In this document: one piece after another, positions 17,664 through 25,863 of the stretch
How the letters are laid out: every line of letters begins with the position of its first letter
How positions within the stretch are numbered: the first letter of the stretch is position 1
DNA from: Crenothrix sp043729335
GTDB lineage: Bacteria > Pseudomonadota > Gammaproteobacteria > Methylococcales > Methylomonadaceae
Direction: 5' to 3'
DNA length: 64,000 nt
Assembly: GCF_043729335.1 (NCBI RefSeq)
Contig: NZ_JAYTLQ010000028.1
Span: forward strand, 9,606 to 73,605
Program-made: the position numbers and the translations under genes
The notes under the pieces: generated by a model
What the model saw: only the letters and a program-made list of their open reading frames with translations
The model's database searches: none
What the model was told of the DNA's origin: nothing

Positions 17664-20321
17664 CTATTTAACAGTCGGCTCAACAATCGCCCTAGATGTT
17701 CCAGGCCCTATACTTTCTGCCGCGTCTTTAAGGTAAGTCTGTTTTAAACGTTTAAATGCCGACCACAAGGTAGTGTCCATAACCACTTCGTTACCAATAG
17801 AGACAATAACCCTGGATAATTCCGGTATTTTGGTTTTGACTGACGTTAAATACACCGGCTGCACATATAAAATACTGTTGCCCATGGGCAAAATAATCAT
17901 GCGACCCATTTCTACCGTAGAACCGTATTTTCCCCATAAACTAAATTGAGCAGAAATTTCCGGACTTTGGTTAATTAAGGCTTCTACTTGAGCAGGGCCA
18001 TTTACCTGCACATCTTTGCTAAATTTATAAACAGTAATGCCGGGCTTGTATTCTCCTAGGCGGCTACATTGCTTGCTATCCATGACACCGGCTACGCCTA
18101 TCATGCTGAGATTATCCCTATTAATGGGTGTCATGGGGTTGATCATGACAAATTCTTCTTTACCATTGCAGTTGCCAAAATTTACGGTTTGGTAGTACGG
18201 CAACACTTCTGCATCCCTCACCTGGGCTTGTGTCCAGGTTTCTGCTTGTTCGTAGAACAATTCTGGGCTTTGTTGATGGTATTTAGCAAAAATTTTCATT
18301 TGCAGATAATACAAATCACGCGGATAACGTAAGTGCTTACGCAATTCTTCGGGCATTTCCGGTAGACTTTTAAATAACCCTGGATAAGCATTGTTATAGG
18401 CCTGAATCAGGCTATCTGATGGGTCAGAAATATAATAATCAACATCCCCATCCAGTGCATCAACCACTACTTTCACCGAGTTGCGGATATAGTTGAATTT
18501 TGCCTGGCCTGGGAAAAAACTATCATCAGCCGGTTTTGAAGCCGGGTAAAAGGGCGATAACGTATAAGTATCTTGTATCCAGTAAAATCTGTCTTGCGTT
18601 ATCACTAAATAAGGATCTTTATCCAGATGCAAAAACGGTGTTAACTTTTTAATGCGCTCCTGAATATTCCGGTAGATTTTGACCTTGCTTTCAGTAGAAA
18701 TGTTGGTCGAAAAAAACACGTTTTTTTCTTTAAAATAAACTGCAAATAAAGCTTTTCTAAAATAAGACGGAATTGGAATGCCACCTTTACCATGGTAAGC
18801 CGACTCATTATCTGGATCAGTACCGGCTATGCCTTTAATGTTTAAATTATTGGGGACAATGGCGTAATTATACTTACCCTCACCATAATAAATATCGGGG
18901 TATTTAACACTAAAACCCATATCAGAGTGCATATCAAGATCACGCAAATGCCAGACCACCGGTTTTTCAGCATCTTGCGCAGCAGGTGTGGCTACGGCGC
19001 CATAACCGTGTGTATAACGCAAATGGGTATTTTCCCAGTTTTGCGCTTCTTTTGGCAGTTTTAAGATATTGATCTCTCGAGCTGCCAAATTGACTTGTCG
19101 GATTTGATTAAGAATAGAATATTGATCCTCGTCAACCGATAAAAATTTGTAGTAAGGCCTGATGGCTTGTAATTGCTGGTAACTGTCCAGTAAATATTCC
19201 CTGTCCCACACGGGAATGTTCTCAAAGCGTGCTTGCGTACTCCACTTTTCTATGTCTGGTGCAGCATTCAATTTAATAGGAAGATCAACGTTTTTAACGT
19301 TGTTTAAATCGTAGGCATTTATGGTGGCATTAATATTATGCTGAATAAATGGTTTTTCCATTTTGACAGGGTTAGGGTTAACAATATATTCCTGAATACT
19401 ATTGGGAATAAAGCCTATTTTGGGTAAAATCAAAAAACTTACAAAAAGAACAGATGAAATAATCAGCGGCGATTTTATACGGTGGCGGTCTGAAAAAATA
19501 TACAGACTTGCCGCAATGGCTACGGCCAAAAACGAGGCAATGCCCAACCAGATTAAAGGTAACTGGTAGCGAATTTCTGTAAAACCCGGGCCATAAAAGA
19601 TAGGTTCGTGGCTATTGTTGTACAACAGCGAAAAGCGGTGCAGTAAAAATCCCCAGACTACAAAAATTACTACAAAACCCATCAAAATACTCAGATGAAT
19701 TTTTGCACCCATGTGAAATTCTCTACTTTGATCCGGAACAAAAATATGTTCCAGCCAATACAACGTACCCACCATAAAGAATAATAACATCGCTGTTATC
19801 AACAATTCCTGTTGAATAAGTGAGTAAATGGGATAGGACAGCATGTAAAAGCTGACATCATTGCCATAAATGGTTTCTTTTACCCCAGAATCACTGCCAA
19901 AGAAATACAGTAAGGATTGTTCCCATTGATTATAAAAAGGAATGGCAATAAATATGGCGAGTAGCAGGGAGACGGGCGTATATATTTTTGCCGAACCATA
20001 CATGAAAGCATCGGCAAAGCCTTGAAAGCGTTGGTTTTTAGTAAAGTTATTTAAAACTTCTTCGCGTGGGTTTAATCCTAAATAAGACGAAGCAACCCAA
20101 AAATGGAAAAAGAAAATAACAAAAAAAGTGAGGGTAACGCCACCAGACAAAAAGTATTTGTACAGCAGTCGTAACCAAAAATACCCTTCGAGCTTTAAAG
20201 ATTGGAACCACCATAAATCAACGAATAGATCCAAAAATATAAAATGAAAGGCGACAATCAGGACGACCACTAGAAGCAGTGTTGCTCCAATCAACGCGGG
20301 TACTGATTTTAATTTCTGCAT
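17664..20321 (-). CDS. UPF0182 family membrane protein
   Basis: An 885-residue protein of the UPF0182/COG1615 family. The N-terminal third holds about seven membrane helices, starting LIGATLLLVVVLIVAFHF and including the aromatic FLDLFVDLWWFQSL motif. The remaining two thirds are a large soluble domain with GYGAVATPA and HLRYPRDLYYLQ blocks, probably outside the cytoplasm. The family has no settled function. It stands alone between slt and a large gene-poor region, with the palindromic repeat just after its stop. Confidence 0.9.
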   Translation of the reverse strand: MQKLKSVPALIGATLLLVVVLIVAFHFIFLDLFVDLWWFQSLKLEGYFWLRLLYKYFLSGGVTLTFFVIFFFHFWVASSYLGLNPREEVLNNFTKNQRFQGFADAFMYGSAKIYTPVSLLLAIFIAIPFYNQWEQSLLYFFGSDSGVKETIYGNDVSFYMLSYPIYSLIQQELLITAMLLFFMVGTLYWLEHIFVPDQSREFHMGAKIHLSILMGFVVIFVVWGFLLHRFSLLYNNSHEPIFYGPGFTEIRYQLPLIWLGIASFLAVAIAASLYIFSDRHRIKSPLIISSVLFVSFLILPKIGFIPNSIQEYIVNPNPVKMEKPFIQHNINATINAYDLNNVKNVDLPIKLNAAPDIEKWSTQARFENIPVWDREYLLDSYQQLQAIRPYYKFLSVDEDQYSILNQIRQVNLAAREINILKLPKEAQNWENTHLRYTHGYGAVATPAAQDAEKPVVWHLRDLDMHSDMGFSVKYPDIYYGEGKYNYAIVPNNLNIKGIAGTDPDNESAYHGKGGIPIPSYFRKALFAVYFKEKNVFFSTNISTESKVKIYRNIQERIKKLTPFLHLDKDPYLVITQDRFYWIQDTYTLSPFYPASKPADDSFFPGQAKFNYIRNSVKVVVDALDGDVDYYISDPSDSLIQAYNNAYPGLFKSLPEMPEELRKHLRYPRDLYYLQMKIFAKYHQQSPELFYEQAETWTQAQVRDAEVLPYYQTVNFGNCNGKEEFVMINPMTPINRDNLSMIGVAGVMDSKQCSRLGEYKPGITVYKFSKDVQVNGPAQVEALINQSPEISAQFSLWGKYGSTVEMGRMIILPMGNSILYVQPVYLTSVKTKIPELSRVIVSIGNEVVMDTTLWSAFKRLKQTYLKDAAESIGPGTSRAIVEPTVK

Positions 20322-21140
20322 AATGCCCCCGTATGTGCTGCGTGTATGTTAACCCTGCGTAGATAAGCTATTAAAAACAAGCGTAGCTGACGCATAGATG
20401 CTGGCGGGTATTCTAACACTCAATTAGATATTTATAATGCTTTAGGGCGGCAGACAATAGCGCCAATAGTGGAATGAATAGCCGATTTTCGCAAAACATT
20501 AAGGTGATTTATAGTGCTACTAAGTCAACTAATTTTACAATGATTAAGCTTAACAAGTAATTGTAATGCCTTCCATTTGCTACCAGATTATGATCTTTTT
20601 CTAAATCGCATACCAAAGTATGTAAGAAAAAACGCACACAGACCCTTAAAATAAAATAAAATAAATTTTGTATGAAAATAATACAAGTCTTGTTCAGCAT
20701 TGTGAATCTTAAACAATATATTGAAAAAGGCTTTAATCCTAGGTGTCATATTTATTTGCACAATCCAACTGTTGATTTATTTTTAACAGATTTTTGAAAA
20801 AATGAAGACATCCAAAATAATACCCCACGATTTTTTTAAGTTTATTTAAATTAATACGTTATATAGTCACCTCGGCAAAAACTATGCCACTAAAAAACAT
20901 CTCTTTTAAAGATGGCTTAAAAAATGCTTGTTTCTATCTGTAGTAGTATTTTTTCTTATGGGCATCAACTGAGTCTAGGCTCATAGGTTGGCATGCCATC
21001 TATCTGATTGTGGCCAATGGCCTCGTAATCCGTTGAATCCTTTTTTAAAAAAGAAAAACTAGGGTCTTTCAATTTTTCTTTTTTAAAGTGGCGAACGAAT
21101 CTTTTACGAGGCATGACACCTTACTTTAGAGATCAAGTAT
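20322..21140. other. AT-rich gene-poor region upstream of the HTH gene
   Basis: About 820 bases with no convincing gene. A 63-codon minus-strand frame at 20509-20700 has no Shine-Dalgarno or family look and is not called. Short self-complementary stretches gather near its right end: CATCTCTTTTAAAGATG at about 20899-20915, TTGGCATGCCA near 20989, GGCCAATGGCC near 21012, and the larger structure at 21020-21112. Confidence 0.5.
21020..21112 (+). promoter_or_regulatory. Nested inverted repeat upstream of LuxR-type HTH gene
   Basis: GCCTCGTAA at 21020-21028 pairs with TTACGAGGC at 21104-21112. Inside, an A/T-rich stem (AAAAAAGAAAAA near 21047-21058 with TTTTTCTTTTTT near 21073-21084) closes a small loop with CTAGGGTCTTTC. 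It ends 28 bases before the start at 21141, so it could be a 5'-UTR structure or an operator. Confidence 0.5.
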
Positions 21141-21374
21141 ATGAACGAAAATAATAATAACCCACTAACGCCTGCTCTGTGCAGGGTTATGGAAGCCTGT
21201 GTTAGTCTAAAAACAACAGAAACCAAAATAATAGCAGATCATTTAAATCGTTCCCCTGCCACTATCAGAAACGAATTTCAGCGGATTCTCGTGCTTATGA
21301 ACGTGCATTCTCGATACGCTGCCTTAAAAACAGCCGAAGAAAAAGGCTGGCTAGATTCTGATACCAAACATTGA
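21141..21374 (+). CDS. Stand-alone LuxR/GerE-type HTH protein
   Basis: A 77-residue protein that is almost only a LuxR-family helix-turn-helix: LTPALCRVMEACV, then KIIADHLNRSPATIRNEFQRIL and MNVHSRYAALKTAEEKGWL. The pattern matches the GerE domain, but the receiver or sensor half is missing, as in small GerE-like regulators. The upstream SD is weak (GAGATCAAG). It lies 11 bases before the palindrome that precedes the first of two paralogous secreted-protein genes, on the same strand. This makes it a natural candidate regulator for both; that link is inferred from position only. Confidence 0.75.
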   Translation: MNENNNNPLTPALCRVMEACVSLKTTETKIIADHLNRSPATIRNEFQRILVLMNVHSRYAALKTAEEKGWLDSDTKH

Positions 21375-21385
21375 CTTTATTGCAA

Positions 21386-21405
21386 AATGATGCGATCGCA
21401 TTATT
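21386..21405. promoter_or_regulatory. Palindrome, copy 1
   Basis: A 20-bp dyad with core ATGCGATCGCAT, extended by AATG and TATT with one G-T pair. It starts 11 bases after the HTH gene stop. The second copy at 22323-22342 keeps the dyad while changing the centre from GCGATCGC to GCAATTGC, so symmetry has been preserved. Confidence 0.65.
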
Positions 21406-21439
21406 GCAAGTGTAAAGAAATATGATTAATATTTTAGCC

Positions 21440-21498
21440 GTGCGGTTCATATTGTTTTTAGCCAGAGCTAGACAATATATTGGCATGAAACCCCGCAC
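21440..21498 (+). promoter_or_regulatory. Nested hairpin in the 5' leader, copy 1
   Basis: Outer stem GTGCGG (21440-21445) with CCGCAC (21493-21498). Inner stem ATATTGT (21449-21455) with ACAATAT (21472-21478). Apical stem TAGC-CAGA-GCTA (21459-21470). The 12-base apical run AGCCAGAGCTAG is identical in copy 2. The structure lies about 54 bases before the start at 21552. Confidence 0.6.
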
Positions 21499-21551
21499 TT
21501 AAATTTAACTTAGAGGTGATTTACTTAAAACATTTTTTGGAGGTATATTGT

Positions 21552-21953
21552 ATGAAAGCTAAAATTTTACTCCCCGCTTTAATTGCTGGCTTAGTTGCTG
21601 TTACTGGTGTCCAAGCAGGTAAATATCCCGCACCCACTCCCGAAGACACAAGCGGGGTTGATTATTCCCATCCCGCACCAGCAACTCCCGCCCCAGTCTA
21701 TGAACCCTGTTACAGAGCAGAACTTGTACATGGTAAATGGGATAATTATGGTAAGAGGTCAGGCGATAAATATGCGCATCAATCCAAAACCGTAGATATA
21801 GGTGGCAAAACCTATAAACTCAAAGGTCTTGAGCTAATTTGCGTAGAGCCAGCTCCGGCACCCGTAGTAGCACCTCCACCAGCAGGTGGTGGTAATTGCC
21901 ATAAAACCAATACCTGCCCTGATACCGGCACGGATAATGGCTATCCAAAATAA
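21552..21953 (+). CDS. Small secreted cysteine-containing protein, paralog A
   Basis: The start is the ATG at 21552 behind TTTTTTGGAGGT; an upstream in-frame ATG at 21516 lacks a signal-like start. The 133-residue product has a signal peptide (MKAKILLPALIAGLVAVTG, cleavage after VQA). The mature part has a Pro/Ala-rich segment, then EPCYRAELVHGKWDNYGK, KTVDIGGKTYKLKGLELIC and a Pro-rich tail with NCHKTNTC. Four cysteines suggest two disulfides. The block from EPCY to ELIC is shared with the paralog at 22481. I do not recognise the family; the location is probably periplasmic or extracellular. Confidence 0.78.
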   Translation: MKAKILLPALIAGLVAVTGVQAGKYPAPTPEDTSGVDYSHPAPATPAPVYEPCYRAELVHGKWDNYGKRSGDKYAHQSKTVDIGGKTYKLKGLELICVEPAPAPVVAPPPAGGGNCHKTNTCPDTGTDNGYPK

Positions 21954-21972
21954 CCTTCAAATAGCGTTTTAA

Positions 21973-22012
21973 TAACCAAGGATCAATAAGGAAACTCAAT
22001 TGACTCTTGAAT
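21973..22012 (+). terminator. Terminator-like hairpin after paralog A
   Basis: CAAGGATCAAT at 21977-21987 pairs with ATTGACTCTTG ending at 22009, with a small internal loop. The sequence AATAACC, GGATCAATAAGG and AAACTC is shared with the stronger terminator after paralog B. Only a short T-run follows, so it may leak. Confidence 0.5.
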
Positions 22013-22129
22013 CTTTAATGGATGTGTTGCCTATTTTTAATTTAAAAGTAGGCAATTCATGTTTACTTCCGGTTAAGAGTGTCGAAAATTTCCATTCAAT
22101 AGTGAATTATTTTCCATAAATCATACTTT

Positions 22130-22258
22130 TCAAGCTTCCTTATCTAAAACTCGCTTCTTATGCAATACATGGCTAAATCTTTCTATTAATTCATAAACAG
22201 CGTTTCCTTCCAAGCCTTGTCTGTTCGGTCTATTTGCTAGAACAGCGTTAGCAAATAT
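22130..22258 (-). pseudogene. Start-less ORF fragment, possible gene remnant
   Basis: A 42-codon minus-strand frame bounded by a TAA and ending in TGA. It has no ATG or plausible upstream start. It reads IFANAVLANRPNRQGLEGNA, then VYELIERFSHVLHKKRVLDK, which looks protein-like in composition. It lies between the two paralog units. I do not recognise the family. It could be a remnant of a deleted gene or chance. Confidence 0.3.
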
Positions 22259-22322
22259 TTACTATTTTTTGGGCGGATAAGTATAGATGAATAACTCAAA
22301 AAAACTATCAATAAAGATTCAA

Positions 22323-22342
22323 AATGATGCAATTGCATCATT
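22323..22342. promoter_or_regulatory. Palindrome, copy 2
   Basis: AATGATGCAATTGCATCATT is a perfect 20-bp palindrome. It is the counterpart of 21386-21405, with paired substitutions on both arms. It lies 138 bases before the paralog B start; copy 1 lies 146 bases before paralog A. Confidence 0.7.
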
Positions 22343-22376
22343 GTTAAGTTAAGCCGTAGTCGGTAACCTACAAACC

Positions 22377-22436
22377 GTGCGGATGATATTGTTCTCAGCC
22401 AGAGCTAGGCAATAGGGTTATTTAGAACATCCGTAC
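22377..22436 (+). promoter_or_regulatory. Nested hairpin in the 5' leader, copy 2
   Basis: Outer stem GTGCGGATG (22377-22385) with CATCCGTAC (22428-22436), one G-U pair. Inner stem TATTG (22387-22391) with CAATA (22410-22414). Apical AGC-CAGA-GCT (22397-22406). Same layout as 21440-21498, with the flanking arms changed in a pairing-preserving way. Confidence 0.6.
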
Positions 22437-22480
22437 TTTATTTAGAGGTATTTTTATTTGAAAATTTTTTGGAGAAGTTT

Positions 22481-22831
22481 ATGAATGCTAAAGTTTTATT
22501 ATCAGCTTTAATTGTTGGTTTATTTGCTGCGAGCGCTGCTGTAGCTGGCGACAAATCAGCTCCAGCTCCAGTAGAACCAACGTGGGATAAGCCAGTAAAG
22601 GTCGAGCCTATTCTTGAGCCATGCTATAAAGCAGAACTTGTTCATGGGCAGTGGGATAGCTGGGGAAAATCAGCCAATAAACATCCTAATAAATCCAAAA
22701 CAGTGGAAATCGATGGCAAAACTTATAAGCTTAAAGGCCTCGAGTTAATTTGCATTGAGCCAGCAGCACCCGCACCAGCAACACCTGCTTGCGTTCCAAC
22801 TAAATGGAATAACTATTGCGACAAGCCATAA
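22481..22831 (+). CDS. Small secreted cysteine-containing protein, paralog B
   Basis: The start is the ATG at 22481 behind TTTTTTGGAG, the same SD context as paralog A. The 116-residue product has a signal peptide (MNAKVLLSALIVGLFAASAA, cleavage after VAG or AVA). The mature part carries EPCYKAELVHGQWDSWGK, KTVEIDGKTYKLKGLELIC and a Pro/Ala tail ending ACVPTKWNNYCDKP. It has the same four-cysteine layout as paralog A, with about half of the core identical. Function unknown. The repeated leader and tail show that gene, leader and terminator were duplicated together. Confidence 0.78.
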   Translation: MNAKVLLSALIVGLFAASAAVAGDKSAPAPVEPTWDKPVKVEPILEPCYKAELVHGQWDSWGKSANKHPNKSKTVEIDGKTYKLKGLELICIEPAAPAPATPACVPTKWNNYCDKP

Positions 22832-22860
22832 AATTAAGCGAGTAAAATAGTACTTTAAAT

Positions 22861-22904
22861 AACCGGGGATCAATAAGGGAAACTCTATTGGTTCCTGGTT
22901 TTTA
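22861..22904 (+). terminator. Rho-independent terminator after paralog B
   Basis: AACCGGGGATCAATA (22861-22875) folds with TATTGGTTCCTGGTT (22886-22900), with small mismatches, and is followed by a T-run. It separates paralog B from the convergent cupin gene. Confidence 0.7.
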
Positions 22905-22944
22905 GTATTGGTAAATTTATCAGATATATCTGTAATAATTTGCT

Positions 22945-23775
22945 TTAAGCTGCTGCACCCCGTAAATATAAAAGCGCCCCTACATCAGTATACGCAACAT
23001 CATGCTCACTGCCTTTAGGCGCAAACTGATAATCATTTTCGCGCAGCAACACATCACCCAGAAAAATTTCCCCGCTTAACATCATGCACTCTTCGTTTTG
23101 GCTATGAAGATGGCCAGCACAACTTGCGCCCGCTTCTAAACGGTAAAAATAAGACGCTGATATTCCATCGGTAAGCAATTGTTTTCTAAAAACACCGGGT
23201 TGTAACTCTTGCCAGCCTTCATCATCGTTATAAACCGTAGTAGCCACACCGCGTTGCACAGGTAACAAGCCACCGATTATCTCGCGTAAGGTAGCAGATT
23301 TATCACCAATGGAAGTACCACGCAAATAAGCCAACGCACCTTGCCGTGATCCAATACACGCATGGCGACTACCGGGCGGCGATACATGATAATCAAATTG
23401 CTTTAATTGCAAGTCACCCATGTGTAGATCACCACGCAAAACAACACCTTCTTCCAGCCAGTTATGACGATGCACCGGCAAAGTGGCACCCGCAGAAAAT
23501 TCAACTAATACCGAATTACCACACGTACCACTCCACAACGGTTTGAAGCGAATACCGGTTTTTAACGTTTGCCAAACACCTTTCTTTGCCCTGACCGTAA
23601 GCAGTGCTGCATGATTGGCAACGCTTTGGGCAACACGCGCTTTTAGCCGAGCTTCAATGGCTTGTTGATTGATCTGCGAGGGCTCAAAAGGCTTTATTTC
23701 CGCCAATAACAGGCGGTTTAGTTCGCTTTGCTCCGAGTCATCGGGCGAAAATTTATTTTTTAAATGACTGTTCAT
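22945..23775 (-). CDS. ChrR-like double-cupin protein, probable anti-sigma partner
   Basis: A 276-residue cytosolic protein with two cupin domains. The first has PVHRHNWLEEGVVLRGDL and a later histidine in GSRHAC. The second has GHLHSQNEECMMLSGEIFLG and GSEHD. These can bind a metal. The arrangement resembles the C-terminal cupin of ChrR-type anti-sigma factors, but no N-terminal HxxxCxxC zinc motif is seen in the first 70 residues. It follows the ECF sigma gene by 36 bases on the same strand, which supports an anti-sigma or sensor role. Confidence 0.78.
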   Translation of the reverse strand: MNSHLKNKFSPDDSEQSELNRLLLAEIKPFEPSQINQQAIEARLKARVAQSVANHAALLTVRAKKGVWQTLKTGIRFKPLWSGTCGNSVLVEFSAGATLPVHRHNWLEEGVVLRGDLHMGDLQLKQFDYHVSPPGSRHACIGSRQGALAYLRGTSIGDKSATLREIIGGLLPVQRGVATTVYNDDEGWQELQPGVFRKQLLTDGISASYFYRLEAGASCAGHLHSQNEECMMLSGEIFLGDVLLRENDYQFAPKGSEHDVAYTDVGALLYLRGAAA

Positions 23776-23811
23776 AATTGTAGAGATGATTTTGTATCAT
23801 CAGCTGATTCC

Positions 23812-24507
23812 TTAAGATAAATTGCCATCACCCAGCACCTGTTTTAAATGTATTAACGCACGTCGGATCATAGACTTAACCGTCCCTAACTGTAATCCAC
23901 TGTAATGGGCGACTTCTTCATGCGTTAACCCTTGAAAAAATGCCAGCGCAATCACTTGCTGGGTAGTGGGGTCCAGTGCTGCCAAGGCGGTGTGCAAGCT
24001 ACTGTTTTCTTGCACGGCTTCCAGTAAGTTTAGCGGATTATCAGTAGAACTCGGGACACTATCAATCATCTCTTGGTTATCTGCTACTGGGTTATCCTTG
24101 TGGCGCAGGGCATCTAAAGCGCGGCTTCTGGCGATAGTCATGATCCAGGTGATTGCGTTGCCGCGTGCTGGATCAAAACGCGGCGCTTGCCGCCACACCT
24201 GCCAAAAAGTGTCTTCCATAACTTCTTCGGCGGTTTGCGCGCAGCGCGTAATTCTTAAGGCTAAACTGTAGACACGCGCCATCATTATCTTATAAAGCGT
24301 GGCAAAGGCTAATTGGTCTTGATCAATAATTTTATCCAGCAAATCGCCGAGCAGTTGTTTTTCATCACGCATAGCGCCTGTTGCCAAGTCATCCGCTATA
24401 GAATCATCCATCCGCTGCAACTCAGCATCAAGCAACTGAGAAGCTGAGGACTCAACAGATTCTATATCCATATTTTGATTATTTTCGCGGCCAATTTTAT
24501 CATTCAT
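23812..24507 (-). CDS. ECF-type RNA polymerase sigma factor
   Basis: A 231-residue sigma-70 family protein. Region 2 is FATLYKIMMARVYSLALRIT through EEVMEDTFWQVWRQAPRF and TWIMTIARSRALDALR. Region 4 is LAALDPTTQQVIALAFFQGL and HEEVAHYSGLQLGTVKSMIR. About 45 residues at the N-terminus are extra for the family. The start is uncertain: 24507 is used, but 24471 (MDIESV) or 24372 (MRDEKQ) are possible. A candidate ECF promoter on the minus strand, GCATCC near 24550-24545 and CGTATAG at 24528-24522, would give a very short leader for the 24507 start. The partner is the cupin protein downstream. Confidence 0.88.
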   Translation of the reverse strand: MNDKIGRENNQNMDIESVESSASQLLDAELQRMDDSIADDLATGAMRDEKQLLGDLLDKIIDQDQLAFATLYKIMMARVYSLALRITRCAQTAEEVMEDTFWQVWRQAPRFDPARGNAITWIMTIARSRALDALRHKDNPVADNQEMIDSVPSSTDNPLNLLEAVQENSSLHTALAALDPTTQQVIALAFFQGLTHEEVAHYSGLQLGTVKSMIRRALIHLKQVLGDGNLS

Positions 24508-24747
24508 TAAATCTTATCTATCTATACGCAAAATCAGTAAAAGTGGATGCAAAAAGTAACAACGCAAATAAGTATACGGCCAAGCAAGTTTGTTCTCCAG
24601 GCAATTCCTAACGACAGCATTATTTCCATACGCTCGGACATATTATCAGGATGCACGCACATAGAGGAGTTGATTTACCAAGTGTACTATAAACCACAAC
24701 ACCAATCAGGACGGTGTTACCCCCTCATAATATTTTGGAGATTTCAC

Positions 24748-25863
24748 ATGAACATCTTACTTCGATCCATTTCAGGTATCGCATTACTGTCAGCCTTGCC
24801 ATTATCATCAGCCTTGGCCGCTGATCCTATCGGTAAGTTATATACCATGAGCAATGCCACAACAGGCAATGAAATATTAGTTTACTCCCGCCGTGCCGAT
24901 GGCAGTTTATCGCAGACCGATCATGTTGGCACTTATGGCTTGGGAACTGGAACTGGTCTTGGCAACCAAAGTGCTTTAACACTGAGCGGCGATGGTGCTT
25001 TGCTTTTTGCTGTCAATGCTGGCAATAACTCAATTTCATCGTTTCGTATTACTGCAACAGGGCTGGAATTTGTTAAAACCGTATCATCTGGGGGTGTAAG
25101 TCCTGTGAGCCTCACGGAAGATCGTGGCCGACTGTTCGTACTGAATGCTGGTGATGCGACACATGGGGGTAACATCAGTGGTTTTTGGACTGAAAATACC
25201 GGTGATTTAGAAGCTATCCACAATTCCAGACGACCTTTAAGCAATGCCGCCGCCGGAACCGGGGCGGCACAAATTAGCTTTAGCGATAACGGAAAACAAC
25301 TTATCGTCACCGAAAAAGCCACTAACTTGATATTGACCTACCGGTTAAACGACTATAACAGACCAAGCTGGCCAAAATCTAACACCTCATCCGGTGCGAC
25401 ACCCTTCGGATTCGCTGTCGGCAAACGCAACCAGTTCTTCGTCTCCAATGCCGCTGGTGGTGCAGCCAATGGTTCTTCATTGTCCTCATATAAGCTGTTA
25501 GCCTCCGGCCAATTGAACACGATTAGTCCAACGGTTGGCGCAGGCGAAACCGCAGCGTGTTGGGTAACATTAACCCCCGATGGCCGTTACGCATTTACCA
25601 CCAATACCGGCAGTGGCACGATTTCTTCGTTTCGCATCGGTTTTAATGGCGCTGTCGCTGTAGAGAATAATGATTCTGGTATTACTGGAGCAGGCACAGC
25701 GCCCATTGATATGGATATTAGCCCTGACAGCCGCATCCTGTATACGTTAAATTCAGGCAACGAAACCATTTCCAGTTTTTCAGTGGGTTTAAATGGCGAT
25801 CTTACCTTAGTAAAAACATTAACAGGTTTACCAGACGGCGCTAATGGTTTGGTCGTACAATAA
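24748..25863 (+). CDS. Secreted beta-propeller (lactonase-like)
   Basis: The start is the ATG at 24748 behind TTTTGGAG; the longer frame from 24547 has no support. The 371-residue protein has a signal peptide (MNILLRSISGIALLSALPLS, cleavage after ALA). It then repeats about seven blades with the pattern LTPDGRYAFTTNTGSGTISS and FSVGLNGDLT, as in 6-phosphogluconolactonase-like propellers. Being secreted, it is unlikely to be the cytosolic Pgl enzyme, so function is open. It is divergent from the sigma/cupin operon and precedes the cytochrome P460-family gene. Confidence 0.8.
   Translation: MNILLRSISGIALLSALPLSSALAADPIGKLYTMSNATTGNEILVYSRRADGSLSQTDHVGTYGLGTGTGLGNQSALTLSGDGALLFAVNAGNNSISSFRITATGLEFVKTVSSGGVSPVSLTEDRGRLFVLNAGDATHGGNISGFWTENTGDLEAIHNSRRPLSNAAAGTGAAQISFSDNGKQLIVTEKATNLILTYRLNDYNRPSWPKSNTSSGATPFGFAVGKRNQFFVSNAAGGAANGSSLSSYKLLASGQLNTISPTVGAGETAACWVTLTPDGRYAFTTNTGSGTISSFRIGFNGAVAVENNDSGITGAGTAPIDMDISPDSRILYTLNSGNETISSFSVGLNGDLTLVKTLTGLPDGANGLVVQ

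Noticed and set aside
20509..20700. 63-codon minus-strand frame in the gene-poor region
   Set aside because: No SD, AT-driven composition (Phe, Ile, Leu), no family features.
20880..22480. Known riboswitch classes (c-di-GMP, preQ1, TPP) for the paralog leaders
   Set aside because: None of the conserved cores I know is present; the leader is left as unknown.
24547..24747. 67-codon extension of the propeller gene
   Set aside because: It would put a signal peptide inside the protein; a good SD (TTTTGGAG) lies at the inner ATG.
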